DNA of 64,000 nt from Terriglobus roseus DSM 18391 (GCF_000265425.1 NC_018014.1:4898001-4962000); one strand, 5' to 3'; positions 26,901 through 35,845 are shown, counted from the first letter of the stretch. Notes: generated from the sequence alone by a model not told the origin. Translations and numbers: made by a program.

Positions 26901-27019
26901 GTGCCTACCAAACAACCGCCAACAACCTTCGCTATGGTCTACCGACGACGGCAGGTGGCGGTGGCGTGCTGGAATACGCTGCACGTCAACTGCAGTTCCT
27001 GGTTCGCTTCCAGTTCTAA
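23999..27019 (+). CDS. Oar-like TonB-dependent receptor
   Basis: A 1006-residue receptor of the same class as the 18212 gene but clearly distinct. The signal peptide is MKMLRLVVPVVLLSAASAMAQ, then the regulatory-like domain TGLTGKVTDASGAVIAGATVDV. The plug carries VQGVPINGRNYMSLATLVPGV, and the barrel ends YAARQLQFLVRFQF with the terminal phenylalanine required for barrel assembly. The likely role is TonB-powered import of a bulky substrate across the outer membrane. ATG 23999 has GAGG about 10 bases upstream. It is followed by a hairpin terminator, then by the exported amidohydrolase gene, which may act on the imported or a related substrate. Confidence 0.93.
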   Translation: MKMLRLVVPVVLLSAASAMAQQTGLTGKVTDASGAVIAGATVDVKQAGASTFHTRSNGDGSWTLPSLPAGDYLVTVTSSGFSTMETKISVLVGQTPSVDSVLPAAGGSTSVVVTAEAVAIDTTSSAVAGNITPQEVQGVPINGRNYMSLATLVPGVRINAITADVPVGSASESGKFQITMDGLQVSQDTAGSSFGQPRFSQDAIAQFQIITNRFDATLGRSAGVYVNSQSKSGTNTLHGGLFGYFRNDALNAADPISKTVLPFSDQQFGGTLGGKIKTNKLWYFGSYEGERQPSTSTSTPLTTNTVFTNPGLLRLNEYLGRGDYQINDKNHILLRGDGFTYNSNYLGVTGSADPSRAYQGTRTSYGFTADWNSNISSSLVNDLRVGYHHFGWQNLPFFLSMELILPTSTIGGPYNYPQIFSQDTQQYRDDIFWLKGKHSIKAGAEYIYTAHGGFFQQNVRGRVSACSSSKTLVSTPNINSATQTSYNILFPTGTTDFANWNLSAISNYCNTGLTYIQGFGNFTVDVPRSILGIWLQDDWKVMSRLTLNLGLRFDDDLGAFTGGPKLNNGLLVPKGNDNNNISPRIGFAYDVMGDGKTSVRGGAGIYFADVSANQIIDQQIFNGVSTIQASVTGTNGSVNLANPFGGGNPAANPAAYTQAVQPLAQDAKVPYALQASFGVQRELPGRIMMNADLVHTRTYHDWVRAQGNLLVDPANPQRALNANAAMTATNVAAGLNCGNGSVALQTPTAFSAATKLVCNQAFTNVQQFFTPAGAGSVYDALQLGLHKSVAKYSAGIAYTWGRTKNSTEGPFYYPNKPFLKDIKSEWANGTDDQRHSLTVNGEYKFPLGLSLSGLYRFGSGLAYATSTGGSNSFGYAPSFNRTLANGAIPIAAGTTCPTGSTCFSTYAPVSKFKLDTGIGNYVMDRNTFRGIAYHRADARLQETFPIHERYKAIVAVEAFNLFNHSNYSAYQTTANNLRYGLPTTAGGGGVLEYAARQLQFLVRFQF

Positions 27020-27044
27020 CGGCCCCGCCTTGCCCTACACTTGG

Positions 27045-27073
27045 CGGCACGCAGCTTTCTTCGCTGCGTGCCG
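27045..27073 (+). terminator. Terminator after the second receptor gene
   Basis: An 11-bp stem CGGCACGCAGC (27045-27055) / GCTGCGTGCCG (27063-27073) with a TTTCTTC loop. There is no long T-tract after it, so termination may be partial and the amidohydrolase gene could be co-transcribed. Confidence 0.6.
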
Positions 27074-27136
27074 TCAACGTCTTCCGGTCACCCTGATCCA
27101 GGTTCCACAGAAGCCACTGAAGGAGCACGCCGCGTA

Positions 27137-30100
27137 ATGTCCTCTGTCCTGAAAAGCTCTGTCGCAAGCCTTGCGCTTGCCGCCGTCTCCACTGCCGGGC
27201 TGCATGCGGCTCCCGTGAAGCCCTCGTCCAAATCTTCTGCCGCCAGCATCACCATTCACGAGGCTACGAACGCGCAAGTGACTGTTTCGCCCGATGGCAA
27301 GACCATCCTCGCTGATTTCCAGGGGCTGATCTATTCCCTGCCCATGAGCGGCGGCCCTGCGAAGCGGCTGACAGAAGTAGTTCAGGAGGCTTCTCATCCG
27401 GACTGGTCGAAGACCGGCGACATCGTCGCGCTGCAGTGCTACGCGGGCGGCACCTTTCACATCTGGACGATGAAACCCGACGGCACGGGGATGAAGCAGG
27501 TAACGTTCGGCCATGGTGATGATCGCGAGCCGCGCATCAGTCCCGATGGCAAGACCATCGTTTTCGCCAGTGACCGCGCATTCAAAACAGGTGCCGATGG
27601 GTCGTCACAGGGTTCGTACGACATCTGGACCGTGTCCATCACGGGCGGCGAGCCTACACAACTTACGAAGAGTGATGCCGACGAGTTTGGCCCATCTTGG
27701 TCGCCCGATGGCATGAAGATCGCGTTTGTCAGTGGCACTGGGATTACAGCGACATCGATCCACACTATCGACGTTGCGAGCGGCAAGCAGACGGAACTGC
27801 TGAAGGTCGGCGGTGCGAATCGTGTCGAGGCACCGTCCTGGTCACCGGATGCGAAGCACCTGGCCTATGTTGAGTTTGAAGCGACCGACGCGCGTACTGT
27901 CAATGCCGGCGTGCTCAAGATTGTCGGCGCCGACGGTAAGGGGACGCCGACCGTTGCAAAGTCAACCGATGTCTTCCCCTTCCCTGCTGTGTGGCTTTCG
28001 CCGACGCAGTTGGTGTACACGGGCAGCGGCCATATTGTGAAGATGGATATCAGCAGCGGCAGCGAATCGGCAATCTCGTTCACGGCAGCCATTCCGTATC
28101 AGCCACATGGGTTTCCGCACAAGGTGCACAACTTCGACTCGGCTGTTGCAAAGCAGGTGAAGGGGATCTACGCGCCCGCACTATCGCCGGATGGCAAGAG
28201 CCTTGCCTTTGTCGCGCTAAATCAGCTATACGTCATGCCAATTGGCGGTGTGCCGAAGGCGATCACCAATGACACCTTCTACAAGCAGGGTCCAACGTGG
28301 AGTCCGGATGGATCGAAACTCGCATACATCAGCGATCGCGATGGCATTGAAAATGTCTATCTGCACGGTATGGGCGATTCGTCCGACGCGAACGACAAGC
28401 GCGTTGCACCGCAGCCAACCGCGCAGATCATGCCGGCATGGTCACCCGATGGCAAATCGCTGGCGTTCCAGGATCAGACTGGCGCGACGCTGCTTGCGGA
28501 CGTTGCCAGCGGCTCTCTGAAGACGCTGGCGGCATCAACCTTCTTCCCAGGCCGTGCGTCCTTCTCGCCGAACGGCAAGACCGTCGCCATCGCAACCATT
28601 CGGCCGTACACGAAGCGTTTCCGCGAAGGCACCAGCGCCATCCTTACCGTGGACCTGGCAACGCTAAAGCAACACTGGTTTGATCCTGCGCCCTTTGAGT
28701 CGGTGACGACACGGACGGAAGATGGCCCGACCTACACGCCCGATGGGAAGGAGATGATCTTCGTCCTGAGCGATCTGCTGTACTCCATGCCCGTCGACGG
28801 CGACGGACATCCCGCAGGAAAAGCTGTGAAGCTGAATGACGAGACAACTGACGCCCCATCGATCAGCGCGGACTCGAAGACGATCCTGTATCTGAACAAT
28901 GGCAAGCTGAAGCTAATGGACCGCGCAACTGGCAAGATCACTCCGGTCGCCATGCCGCTGACGTACACGACTGCCAAGCCAACGCAGAAGCTGCTGATCC
29001 ACGCCGGCAAAGTCTGGCAAGGGACGGGACCGGGCGTGCTGACGGATGTCGACATCGTCATCACGGACAATCGCATCACCAGCGTTGGTCCGCATAAGAG
29101 CACACCACCTGCAGGCATTACACGCACCATTGAAGCACCGGACAGCACCGTGATGCCGGGTCTATGGGAGAACCACGCGCACCCCGACAGCGACAACGGT
29201 ATTTACTACGGCGCACGCATGGGCCGGCTTTGGCTGAGCTACGGCGTCACCACGACACGCGGCATTGCAGACAACGCCTACCGGAGCGTGGAACACAACG
29301 AAAGCTACCGCGCTGGCGCTGCCGTTGGACCGCGTACCTTCTCTACCGGCGAAGCTGTGGACGGCGAGCGCGTGTACTACCCCATGATGATTGCGACGAC
29401 CAGCGAGGCGCAGTTGCAGCGCGAGTTCCTTCGGCTGAAAGCTCTCGACTTCGACATGGTGAAGCTTTATGTCCGGCTCCCGTTTGCGTGGGCAAAAAAG
29501 GGCATCGACTTCGCCCACACGCAGATGGGTGTAGACACGGCCAGCCACTATCTACTGCCAGCCGTGGCTCTCGGCGAAGATGGCATGTCGCATCTCTCCG
29601 CTACTTCCCGTTTCGGATGGGCGTATTCGCGTTCGCTCACGGGTCACTCGTATGACGACGTGCAGACGTTGCTGGCAAAGAGTGGCATGTGGACTATCTC
29701 AACCACTTTTGCGCAGGCGCAGTATGCCGAAGACCCAGCGATGCCCAACGATCCTCGCCAGGGCGTTGCGCCGCCATGGGAGCATGCGCGTGTCGTCACC
29801 GCATTCAACACGGCAAAGGCCAACGATCAGAAGTCTGCCTACATCCATCTCCGCGATGAAGAGTCGACCGTCGCAAACGACTTCCACACCGGAGGCATCG
29901 TCCTCGCGGGAACGGATTCGCCCCTCGACATCCCGGCGACCAGCCTTCACCTGAACCTGCGCGCGCAGGTGAAGTACGGCGGCATGAAGCCGTGGGAGGC
30001 GCTGACCACCGCGACGTCCATGGCCGCGAAGGCCTACGGCTACGGCAAGGACCTGGGCACGCTGGAGACGGGTAAGCTAGCCGATCTGATCATCGTGGGC

Positions 30101-30235
30101 GGTGATCCGCTTACGGCCATCGACGACGTCGCTAAGGTGCAGTGCGTCGCAGTGAACGGCAGGCTGCAGAGCGTCGATGAGATTGCCGCGCCTTTCGCAA
30201 AAGATGTTCCGAAGAATAACGTCTGTTCAAAGTAA
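27137..30235 (+). CDS. Exported TolB-like beta-propeller/amidohydrolase fusion
   Basis: A 1032-residue protein in two parts. After a signal peptide (about 1-26), residues 50-620 hold repeated PD40/TolB-type blades recognisable by phrases such as SPDGKTI, WSPDGMKIAFVS, LSPDGKSLAFVA and WSPDGSKLAYISDRDG. The C-terminal third is an amidohydrolase barrel: VMPGLWENHAHPD gives the HxH metal ligands, SYGVTTTRGI follows, LAGTDSPLD supplies the catalytic aspartate, and the closing KLADLIIVGGDPL is typical. Fusions of this kind cleave cyclic amides or peptide-like bonds; the substrate is unknown. ATG 27137 begins the signal peptide, with AGGAG upstream. Confidence 0.9.
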   Translation: MSSVLKSSVASLALAAVSTAGLHAAPVKPSSKSSAASITIHEATNAQVTVSPDGKTILADFQGLIYSLPMSGGPAKRLTEVVQEASHPDWSKTGDIVALQCYAGGTFHIWTMKPDGTGMKQVTFGHGDDREPRISPDGKTIVFASDRAFKTGADGSSQGSYDIWTVSITGGEPTQLTKSDADEFGPSWSPDGMKIAFVSGTGITATSIHTIDVASGKQTELLKVGGANRVEAPSWSPDAKHLAYVEFEATDARTVNAGVLKIVGADGKGTPTVAKSTDVFPFPAVWLSPTQLVYTGSGHIVKMDISSGSESAISFTAAIPYQPHGFPHKVHNFDSAVAKQVKGIYAPALSPDGKSLAFVALNQLYVMPIGGVPKAITNDTFYKQGPTWSPDGSKLAYISDRDGIENVYLHGMGDSSDANDKRVAPQPTAQIMPAWSPDGKSLAFQDQTGATLLADVASGSLKTLAASTFFPGRASFSPNGKTVAIATIRPYTKRFREGTSAILTVDLATLKQHWFDPAPFESVTTRTEDGPTYTPDGKEMIFVLSDLLYSMPVDGDGHPAGKAVKLNDETTDAPSISADSKTILYLNNGKLKLMDRATGKITPVAMPLTYTTAKPTQKLLIHAGKVWQGTGPGVLTDVDIVITDNRITSVGPHKSTPPAGITRTIEAPDSTVMPGLWENHAHPDSDNGIYYGARMGRLWLSYGVTTTRGIADNAYRSVEHNESYRAGAAVGPRTFSTGEAVDGERVYYPMMIATTSEAQLQREFLRLKALDFDMVKLYVRLPFAWAKKGIDFAHTQMGVDTASHYLLPAVALGEDGMSHLSATSRFGWAYSRSLTGHSYDDVQTLLAKSGMWTISTTFAQAQYAEDPAMPNDPRQGVAPPWEHARVVTAFNTAKANDQKSAYIHLRDEESTVANDFHTGGIVLAGTDSPLDIPATSLHLNLRAQVKYGGMKPWEALTTATSMAAKAYGYGKDLGTLETGKLADLIIVGGDPLTAIDDVAKVQCVAVNGRLQSVDEIAAPFAKDVPKNNVCSK

Positions 30236-30302
30236 GCGGGACGTGGGTGCAATGAAGGCAGTGACTGCTGACTCTTAGTCATGAAGCAGTCGGGAAAAGC
30301 GC

Positions 30303-30328
30303 AAGGGCCGGTAGCATCACCGGCCCTT
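30303..30328. terminator. Terminator between convergent genes
   Basis: A perfect 10-bp stem AAGGGCCGGT (30303-30312) / ACCGGCCCTT (30319-30328) with loop AGCATC. It is placed between the amidohydrolase stop (plus strand) and the third receptor's stop (minus strand), so it can serve both. Confidence 0.7.
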
Positions 30329-30352
30329 ACGCTTTCTGTGTTGTCCTCCGTC

Positions 30353-33300
30353 TTAGAAGACCAGCTTCGCACCCAACTGAAGGATGCGCTTATCGCGATA
30401 GTTCGTGATGTTCCCGGCCGTCGAGCTAAGTCCCGCGGTCGAGATAAGGGCACCAGTCGAAACGGTATCCGGGTTTGTATGGTTGAAAATGTTGAACGCC
30501 TCGCCGCGCAGCTGCAGGTTCAGGCTTTCAAAGATGCGGATGTTCCGGAACAGGCCGGGATCCACACGCCACCAACCAGGTCCGTTAACACCGTTCCTCT
30601 GTGCGTTGCCCGGCCGGTACTGGCCCGCGGGCACAGCCTGGTAGGCATTCACATTGAACCAGTGCCGGCGATTGTGGATGTCGCCGCTCGTAGCGCTCGC
30701 CACATTCGGGTTTGCCACCTGGTCCGGGCGTCCGCTTGCCGCGCTCGTCGAAACGATCACACCCACGCCGGCAGGATCAAGAGCGCTGGTTGTTACATTC
30801 AGCGGCAGACCGCTGTTGAAGTAACCAAGGGCCGAGATCTCCCATCCGCCGAGCAAGTGGCCGACGAATCCCTTTTGCTCATAGAAGAACGGGATAGCGA
30901 AGACCGCATTGAAGTTGAAGATATGGGTGCGGTCCGCAGCGCTGCGGCCGTACTCCAGGTAGGTCAGCGATGAGATCTGCGGCGCGCCCGTGCGGTCCGC
31001 ATTGGCATTCGTCAACGCGCGAGACCACGTATAGTTCATGCTCAACTGCGAGTCATGCTTCCACTGTTTGCGCCCGCTGATCTGCAGCGAATTGTAGTTG
31101 CCGTCGAAGATTGGCTGGACAGAGTTGATGGGACCATAGCCACGATAAGGACGGATCTGATTGATCAGGTTTACGTTCGTCGTGGTAAGGCTGTAGTTGC
31201 CGTTCGTCAAGGTTCCCAACTTAGCCGCGGCAAACGCGCCCGGCGCCGGTTGGTTGATGTCCACCAGACCAAGCAGGTGCACCTGGTGCGATCCGACATA
31301 GCTGATGTCGGTGGTTATTCCGAGACCGATGGCTGCCTGCACGCCCAGCGAGAACTGCTGGTTGTACGGCGTGCGGAACTTCGGCGAAGTCGCACGCAGC
31401 ACCGGCGCTGCAAAGCTAACATTCGCAGCCACAGCAGCGGGGTTATCGAAGGTGGTATTCGAGATCGTCGGTGTGTTTACAAAGGGTGTGTTCTGGAAGA
31501 TGTTCTGCTCGTAGATGCCGAACAACGACGAATCATACGAGATGCCGTAGCCGCCGCGCACTGACATCTTGCCGTTCCCCATAACATCCCACGCGAAGCC
31601 AACACGCGGAGCGAAGTTCAGGTTGTCGCTTTTGCCCACCTTCTCGCCATAGGGAGATGTTGCCGTTACACCGTTCGCAGCATTCGCATTAATGCTGATG
31701 CCGTTGAGGCGGTTTGCATTTGGATTGACCGTCGTGCCTGCGCAGCCTGCACCGGGCAGGCAGAGATTGCCGGCAGTGGTGGTGTCGATGGTCGGCGCAT
31801 TCGCCGCTACATACAGCGATGGATCGAACGTAGTCAGAGAATGATTCGCATCCGTGGGCTGCGCGTATTTGCTGTAGCGCAGGCCAAGGTTCAACTTGAA
31901 GCGCGGCGAGACCTTCCAGTCGTCCTGAGCGTATGCCTCAATTTGATTCACCTTGATGTCAGGCGTCACATCGATGGAAGCCTGCGAGAACGTCGACACA
32001 AAGCCGGTGAGGAAGTTTGCAAACGACTGCTGGTACGACTGTGCGCCAGCCTGGATGCCTGCGTTCGTGAAGGTAAAGCTGCCTGCATTCGCCGCCGCAT
32101 TGTTCTCGCGCTTGTTGTAGTGGTTGTAATCCACGCCAACGTGAACGGTGTGGCTGCCAAGCGTCTTCGTCAAATTCAGGAAGATGTTGTGATTGCGACT
32201 GAAATCGCGATACGGACCGTAGGTCGTAATGCCCGTGCCGCCCCCCGTGAACGAGATAGCTGGGACACGCGGCAAGACCGACTGATACGGCAGCTTGGTC
32301 GCCGCGGCAACATTGGTGGCTGACGCAAGCCGTGCCGTTCCTATCGGATCACTCAGTAGCGCTCCCTGAGAGAAGGCATACCCACCATCGATCAGCAGAG
32401 TCGGTGTGATGACGTACGTCACATGCCCCAGATAGATGCGGCCCGGCGCATTCGTCGACGTTGTCTGCACACCCGGATATCCGGATCCAGAAAAGAGACC
32501 ACCCGGCTCAATCGTCGGGATCGAATCGTTGATGATGCGGAAGAACACCTGCAGCTTCTCGCCGAACGACTGATCGATACGGCCGATCTGCTGGTTTGCA
32601 TTGAAGACGTTCTGCAATGGAGCCGTCACGAGTGTTCCAGTGCCGTCGGTCGAGGGCTGCGGCACACCCGCATAGATGTCCTGCAGGTAAGCGCGTGCCA
32701 TGGCACTGGTGATTGGAACGTTCTTGCTCACGGAGCCCGGAGTGCAGGTGCCACCGCTGTTCACAGCCGTACACACATTCACGTTGAAGACACCGCGGCG
32801 CTCGTCCAACGTGGGAACCCCTGTCAGTGTCACAGGCTTGTACGTGATGACCCGCCGAATCTCCTGCGAGAAGAAGAAGTATGTCTTGTGCTTGCGGCCA
32901 TCGTAAACGTGAGGAATAAGGACGGGGCCACCCAGCGTATAGCCAAAGTCGTTATAGCGCAGTTTGCCGCGCGGAACCACGCCAGTCGCCTTTGCCGTAC
33001 CGTTTGGATTCGTCGTCTGCTTGTTCAGCACGTCGTTCGCGTTGAACAGATCATTGCGCACGAACTCGTATGCAGATCCGTGCAGGCCGTTCGTGCCACT
33101 CTTGGTGACCACGTTGATCTGCCCGCTGGCGCTGCGGCCAAACTCGGCAGAGTACTGTCCACGCAGCGTCTTGAACTCTGCAATGGCATCCACCGACGGA
33201 TATGTGAGAAGCGTGGAGTTCGATCCGCGATCTACGTTGTCCGCGCCATCCACGGTCCATGCATTGCCGCTGGTACGCCCGCCGTTCACGCTGAAGTTCA

Positions 33301-33874
33301 CCACGTTGGTGGCGCCATTCGGGCTGCTGTTGCCGATGTAAATCTGGTCGCCGCCGCTGTACGACACACCCGGCTGCAGTCCCACGAGTTGCTCGTAATT
33401 ACGCGTGCCAAGCACGAGTTCACGCACCTGTGTCCCGTTGATCAGGCCCGCCTGCGTCGCATCTTCCAGGTTGATCTGCAGCTGGTCTGTGGTGACCGTC
33501 ACGGCATCGCTGCCGCCACCGGCCTTTAACGTGCCATTGATCGTCAGGGCATCATTCACATGCAGCGTAATGCCGCTCAGCGTCTGGGTAGAGAAGCCTG
33601 GTGCGGTCACTTCCACTGTGTAGCCGCCCAGCGGCAGCGCCGTGGCATTGTAGGTTCCGGAGCCGGACGTGGTCAGCGTCCGCACGACCAGGCTGCGATC
33701 CGTGTTGGTGAGTTTGATCGTGGCATTGGGGATCGCAGCGCCGCTTGCATCACGAACCGTGCCGGCGATGCTGCCGCTAACATCCTGCGCGTGCATCGGT
33801 GCGGCCATTACCGCCACAGCAGCGATGGGCAGAAGCGCACCGAAGACGGCGCTACGTGTAAAACGATGATTCAT
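30353..33874 (-). CDS. Oar-like TonB-dependent receptor (large)
   Basis: A 1173-residue receptor, the longest of the three. It has a signal peptide (MNHRFTRSAVFGALLPIAAVAVMAAPMHAQ region), a regulatory-like domain (SGSIAGTVRDASGAAIPNATIKL), and a plug with VRELVLGTRNYEQLVGLQPGV and the VDGADNVDRGS segment. The barrel starts near VTKSGTNGLHGSAYEFVRND and ends RILQLGAKLVF. The FNIFNHTNPDT strand near the end is the usual NVFNH-type Oar signature. A good ribosome site (GGAGG) lies 9 bases before the start. It stands alone with about 360 bases of upstream DNA before tRNA-Val. A role in uptake of large substrates is inferred from the family. Confidence 0.94.
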   Translation of the reverse strand: MNHRFTRSAVFGALLPIAAVAVMAAPMHAQDVSGSIAGTVRDASGAAIPNATIKLTNTDRSLVVRTLTTSGSGTYNATALPLGGYTVEVTAPGFSTQTLSGITLHVNDALTINGTLKAGGGSDAVTVTTDQLQINLEDATQAGLINGTQVRELVLGTRNYEQLVGLQPGVSYSGGDQIYIGNSSPNGATNVVNFSVNGGRTSGNAWTVDGADNVDRGSNSTLLTYPSVDAIAEFKTLRGQYSAEFGRSASGQINVVTKSGTNGLHGSAYEFVRNDLFNANDVLNKQTTNPNGTAKATGVVPRGKLRYNDFGYTLGGPVLIPHVYDGRKHKTYFFFSQEIRRVITYKPVTLTGVPTLDERRGVFNVNVCTAVNSGGTCTPGSVSKNVPITSAMARAYLQDIYAGVPQPSTDGTGTLVTAPLQNVFNANQQIGRIDQSFGEKLQVFFRIINDSIPTIEPGGLFSGSGYPGVQTTSTNAPGRIYLGHVTYVITPTLLIDGGYAFSQGALLSDPIGTARLASATNVAAATKLPYQSVLPRVPAISFTGGGTGITTYGPYRDFSRNHNIFLNLTKTLGSHTVHVGVDYNHYNKRENNAAANAGSFTFTNAGIQAGAQSYQQSFANFLTGFVSTFSQASIDVTPDIKVNQIEAYAQDDWKVSPRFKLNLGLRYSKYAQPTDANHSLTTFDPSLYVAANAPTIDTTTAGNLCLPGAGCAGTTVNPNANRLNGISINANAANGVTATSPYGEKVGKSDNLNFAPRVGFAWDVMGNGKMSVRGGYGISYDSSLFGIYEQNIFQNTPFVNTPTISNTTFDNPAAVAANVSFAAPVLRATSPKFRTPYNQQFSLGVQAAIGLGITTDISYVGSHQVHLLGLVDINQPAPGAFAAAKLGTLTNGNYSLTTTNVNLINQIRPYRGYGPINSVQPIFDGNYNSLQISGRKQWKHDSQLSMNYTWSRALTNANADRTGAPQISSLTYLEYGRSAADRTHIFNFNAVFAIPFFYEQKGFVGHLLGGWEISALGYFNSGLPLNVTTSALDPAGVGVIVSTSAASGRPDQVANPNVASATSGDIHNRRHWFNVNAYQAVPAGQYRPGNAQRNGVNGPGWWRVDPGLFRNIRIFESLNLQLRGEAFNIFNHTNPDTVSTGALISTAGLSSTAGNITNYRDKRILQLGAKLVF

Positions 33875-34234
33875 TGGTCGTGCCTCCAGAAGGAAAACAA
33901 GTGGTTCCGGACGAACTGATCCGGGAAGCCCGCTGCCCTTCTCTCAGAGGGAAAGGTCAACGGCTTGGGGATGACACAGTACGGGGAATGGTCGAAACTC
34001 TATCCGTGCGCCCTCAGCAGAGTCAACGGCGTGGCGACGATTGGCGCCAACCCATTCTTGTTCCCGTCGCGCTACAACGCCTCCCGGAATTGCACAGGGG
34101 GCTGCCGTGCGTGCGATAAGGCGGTACGGCACAATCCAAAATCGAGGCGAACTGTGGCGTGCACGTCGGCGCAGCAAGCCTCGATCAGCACACTGCATGA
34201 AAGCCTGAAACACAAAGTGGATTGGAGAAAGGAA
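33875..34234. other. 360-base intergenic region upstream of the third receptor
   Basis: It contains the receptor's leader (GGAGG ribosome site) and the 3' trailer of tRNA-Val. A plus-strand frame of 91 codons crosses it but has no ribosome site or recognisable sequence. No clear promoter hexamers, repeats or operators were found. Confidence 0.5.
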
Positions 34235-34311
34235 TGGTAGGCACGAGGAGACTCGAACTCCTGACCTCTACCGTGTCAAGGTAGCGCTCTAACCAACTGA
34301 GCTACGCGCCT
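34235..34311 (-). tRNA. tRNA-Val (anticodon GAC)
   Basis: A 77-base cloverleaf including the encoded CCA. The acceptor stem is AGGCGCG (5') with CGTGCCT (3'), containing one G-T pair. The D-arm has TAGCTCAGTTGGTTAGAGC. The anticodon stem CTACC/GGTAG encloses TTGACAC, so the anticodon is GAC (34275-34277 on the plus strand as gtc). The T-arm loop is GTTCGAGTC. It reads valine GUC and GUU codons and is a single isolated tRNA. Confidence 0.96.
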
Positions 34312-34452
34312 GCGCAGGTGACGCCCGGGCGATGCTTCTGCCACTGGCGTCCTTTCAGTGTACGTTGCCTTTCGCAGGAGAGCAACCGTGCGAATGCATC
34401 ATGCCTGACTCCCGTAGCTTGGTCTGCAGGCGTAAAGAGCGCCCGCACCGGC

Positions 34453-35055
34453 CTAACGCATTTTGCGCATGACCAGACGATGCAGATGACCAGCCTGTTC
34501 CGGCGTCAGTGACCTGCCAGGCACTGCGTCAAAACCATCCAGATGCACGAGAACGACCACGCCATTGCCCTGCCGTGCCTCCACCACGTCGCTCCACGAC
34601 CGTAGGGCTAGCGGCGCACCCGAACTCGGCGCAAGACCAGCGGAAGCTTCGGAGGGCAGGAGAGCCTGCGGTTGGAGCCTGGTGAACCGCCAACCGGCTT
34701 CCTGCAGCACCATCTCGCGGGTTCCCCGCGGCATAGGGCAGACGCCATCCCGCTGGCGTCGACGTCTGCGTCGGGCGACGATCAGCGCGGCCGCCGTCAG
34801 TGCGAAGAGCACCAGCAGCAGGGGTAGAAGGGATCCGGCGAGGCTGACCCTCCCCGAAGCGCGCACCAGCGAGATCAGATCGCCCGCCGCACCCAGCAGC
34901 GGAATACCCACCAGTGCGTAGATCATGCTGGGCAGCGGTGCTCCGCGGGCGGGTTTGCGCGTGGCCACGCCCACCGCCTCGTCCCACTCACGCTCCGTCC
35001 ATTCGTAGGTGATGCGCAACGTCGCTCCGCGCCGCTGGCGTAGCGACTCCCACAC
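34453..35055 (-). CDS. Membrane protein with YcxB-like C-terminal domain
   Basis: A 200-residue protein with two predicted membrane helices (about 42-63 and 72-93), followed by the basic stop-transfer ARRRRRRQR. The start LRITYEWTEREWDEA and the C-terminal SWSDVVEARQGNGVVVLV ... PGRSLTPEQAG segments resemble the YcxB-like family, whose function is unknown and whose C-terminal domain is cytoplasmic. The start is a GTG at 35055 and no ATG is available before the first helix. It is on the minus strand between tRNA-Val and the divergent phosphatidyltransferase gene. The family call is tentative. Confidence 0.6.
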   Translation of the reverse strand: MWESLRQRRGATLRITYEWTEREWDEAVGVATRKPARGAPLPSMIYALVGIPLLGAAGDLISLVRASGRVSLAGSLLPLLLVLFALTAAALIVARRRRRRQRDGVCPMPRGTREMVLQEAGWRFTRLQPQALLPSEASAGLAPSSGAPLALRSWSDVVEARQGNGVVVLVHLDGFDAVPGRSLTPEQAGHLHRLVMRKMR

Positions 35056-35213
35056 TCTATCGGCTGCCTACCGGGCTCGCATCACCCGCCCGGGTCAAAC
35101 GGGCTGCCCCGGAAAGGCACACGCGCGGAACGGTGCGCCGCTGCATACTAAGAGGGTTCACACAAACCATTCGACCCCGCCCAACGGCCCATAGACTTAC
35201 CCGGAACCGAACG

Positions 35214-35786
35214 ATGACGCTGCTCCGCCAAGCCCGCGCCCTGCCGAACCTACTCACGCTGGTACGGGTCATCGCCATCCCGTTCCTGGTGAAGGCCATG
35301 CTGCACCGGCGTGAGGAAGTGGCATTGCTCATCTTTGTGGTTGCCGGCGCAACCGACGCGGTTGACGGTCGGCTGGCGCGCCGGCTGAACCAGAGCACAA
35401 AGCTGGGACAATTCCTGGATCCCATCGCCGACAAGCTAATGCTCTCGACCCTCTTCCTGACTGCAACTTATATAGGACTGGTCCCGCTCTACGTCACCGT
35501 ACTGGTCTTCGCACGAGACGTCGGCATCCTCTTGATCGCCACACTGCTCTTCTTCTCCCACACCATGCGCGACTTTCGCCCCAGCGCCATCGGTAAAACG
35601 AACACCCTGGTGCAGATTTTCACCATGCTCCTGGTGATGGTGACGGCCGTCCGCACTACGCCGGAACTGTCGCATCTGCGACACAGCCTGCTGGTCATGA
35701 TCGCCTGGCTCGCCCCACTCTCCGCCGCGCAGTACGCTTGGGTGGTCATCCACCGCATCGGCACTGAGCCTCTGGAAGCGCTCTAG
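35214..35786 (+). CDS. pgsA: CDP-alcohol phosphatidyltransferase (PgsA-like)
   Basis: A 190-residue inner-membrane enzyme with about five hydrophobic helices. The family catalytic motif DG-x2-AR-x8-G-x3-D-x3-D is intact in VDGRLARRLNQSTKLGQFLD and the following PIAD. Members transfer a phosphatidyl group from CDP-diacylglycerol to an alcohol. The PNLLTLVRVIAIPFL start and overall size best fit phosphatidylglycerophosphate synthase, but cardiolipin synthase of the same fold cannot be excluded. ATG 35214 is used because upstream codons are arginine/proline-rich and not membrane-like. The ISC regulator operon begins 132 bases downstream. Confidence 0.85.
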   Translation: MTLLRQARALPNLLTLVRVIAIPFLVKAMLHRREEVALLIFVVAGATDAVDGRLARRLNQSTKLGQFLDPIADKLMLSTLFLTATYIGLVPLYVTVLVFARDVGILLIATLLFFSHTMRDFRPSAIGKTNTLVQIFTMLLVMVTAVRTTPELSHLRHSLLVMIAWLAPLSAAQYAWVVIHRIGTEPLEAL

Positions 35787-35809
35787 TCTGCATGGATCCC
35801 GCGCCCCTT

Positions 35810-35830
35810 CTTTGAGAATTATTCTCAAAG
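35810..35830. promoter_or_regulatory. Perfect palindrome, Fur-type 7-1-7 box
   Basis: The two arms are CTTTGAGAAT (35810-35819) and ATTCTCAAAG (35821-35830), with a single central T. The inner part is TGAGAAT-T-ATTCTCA, which fits the Fur-family 7-1-7 consensus TGATAAT-n-ATTATCA with one symmetric change per arm. Its centre is about 60 bases upstream of the predicted iscR transcription start. It is a likely binding site for Fur or a relative controlling the isc operon. Confidence 0.62.
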
Positions 35831-35845
35831 AACACCTCTTTGCCA

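Noticed and set aside
33965-34240. Plus-strand frame of 91 codons before tRNA-Val
   Set aside because: No ribosome site, irregular composition, and it runs into the tRNA 3' end.
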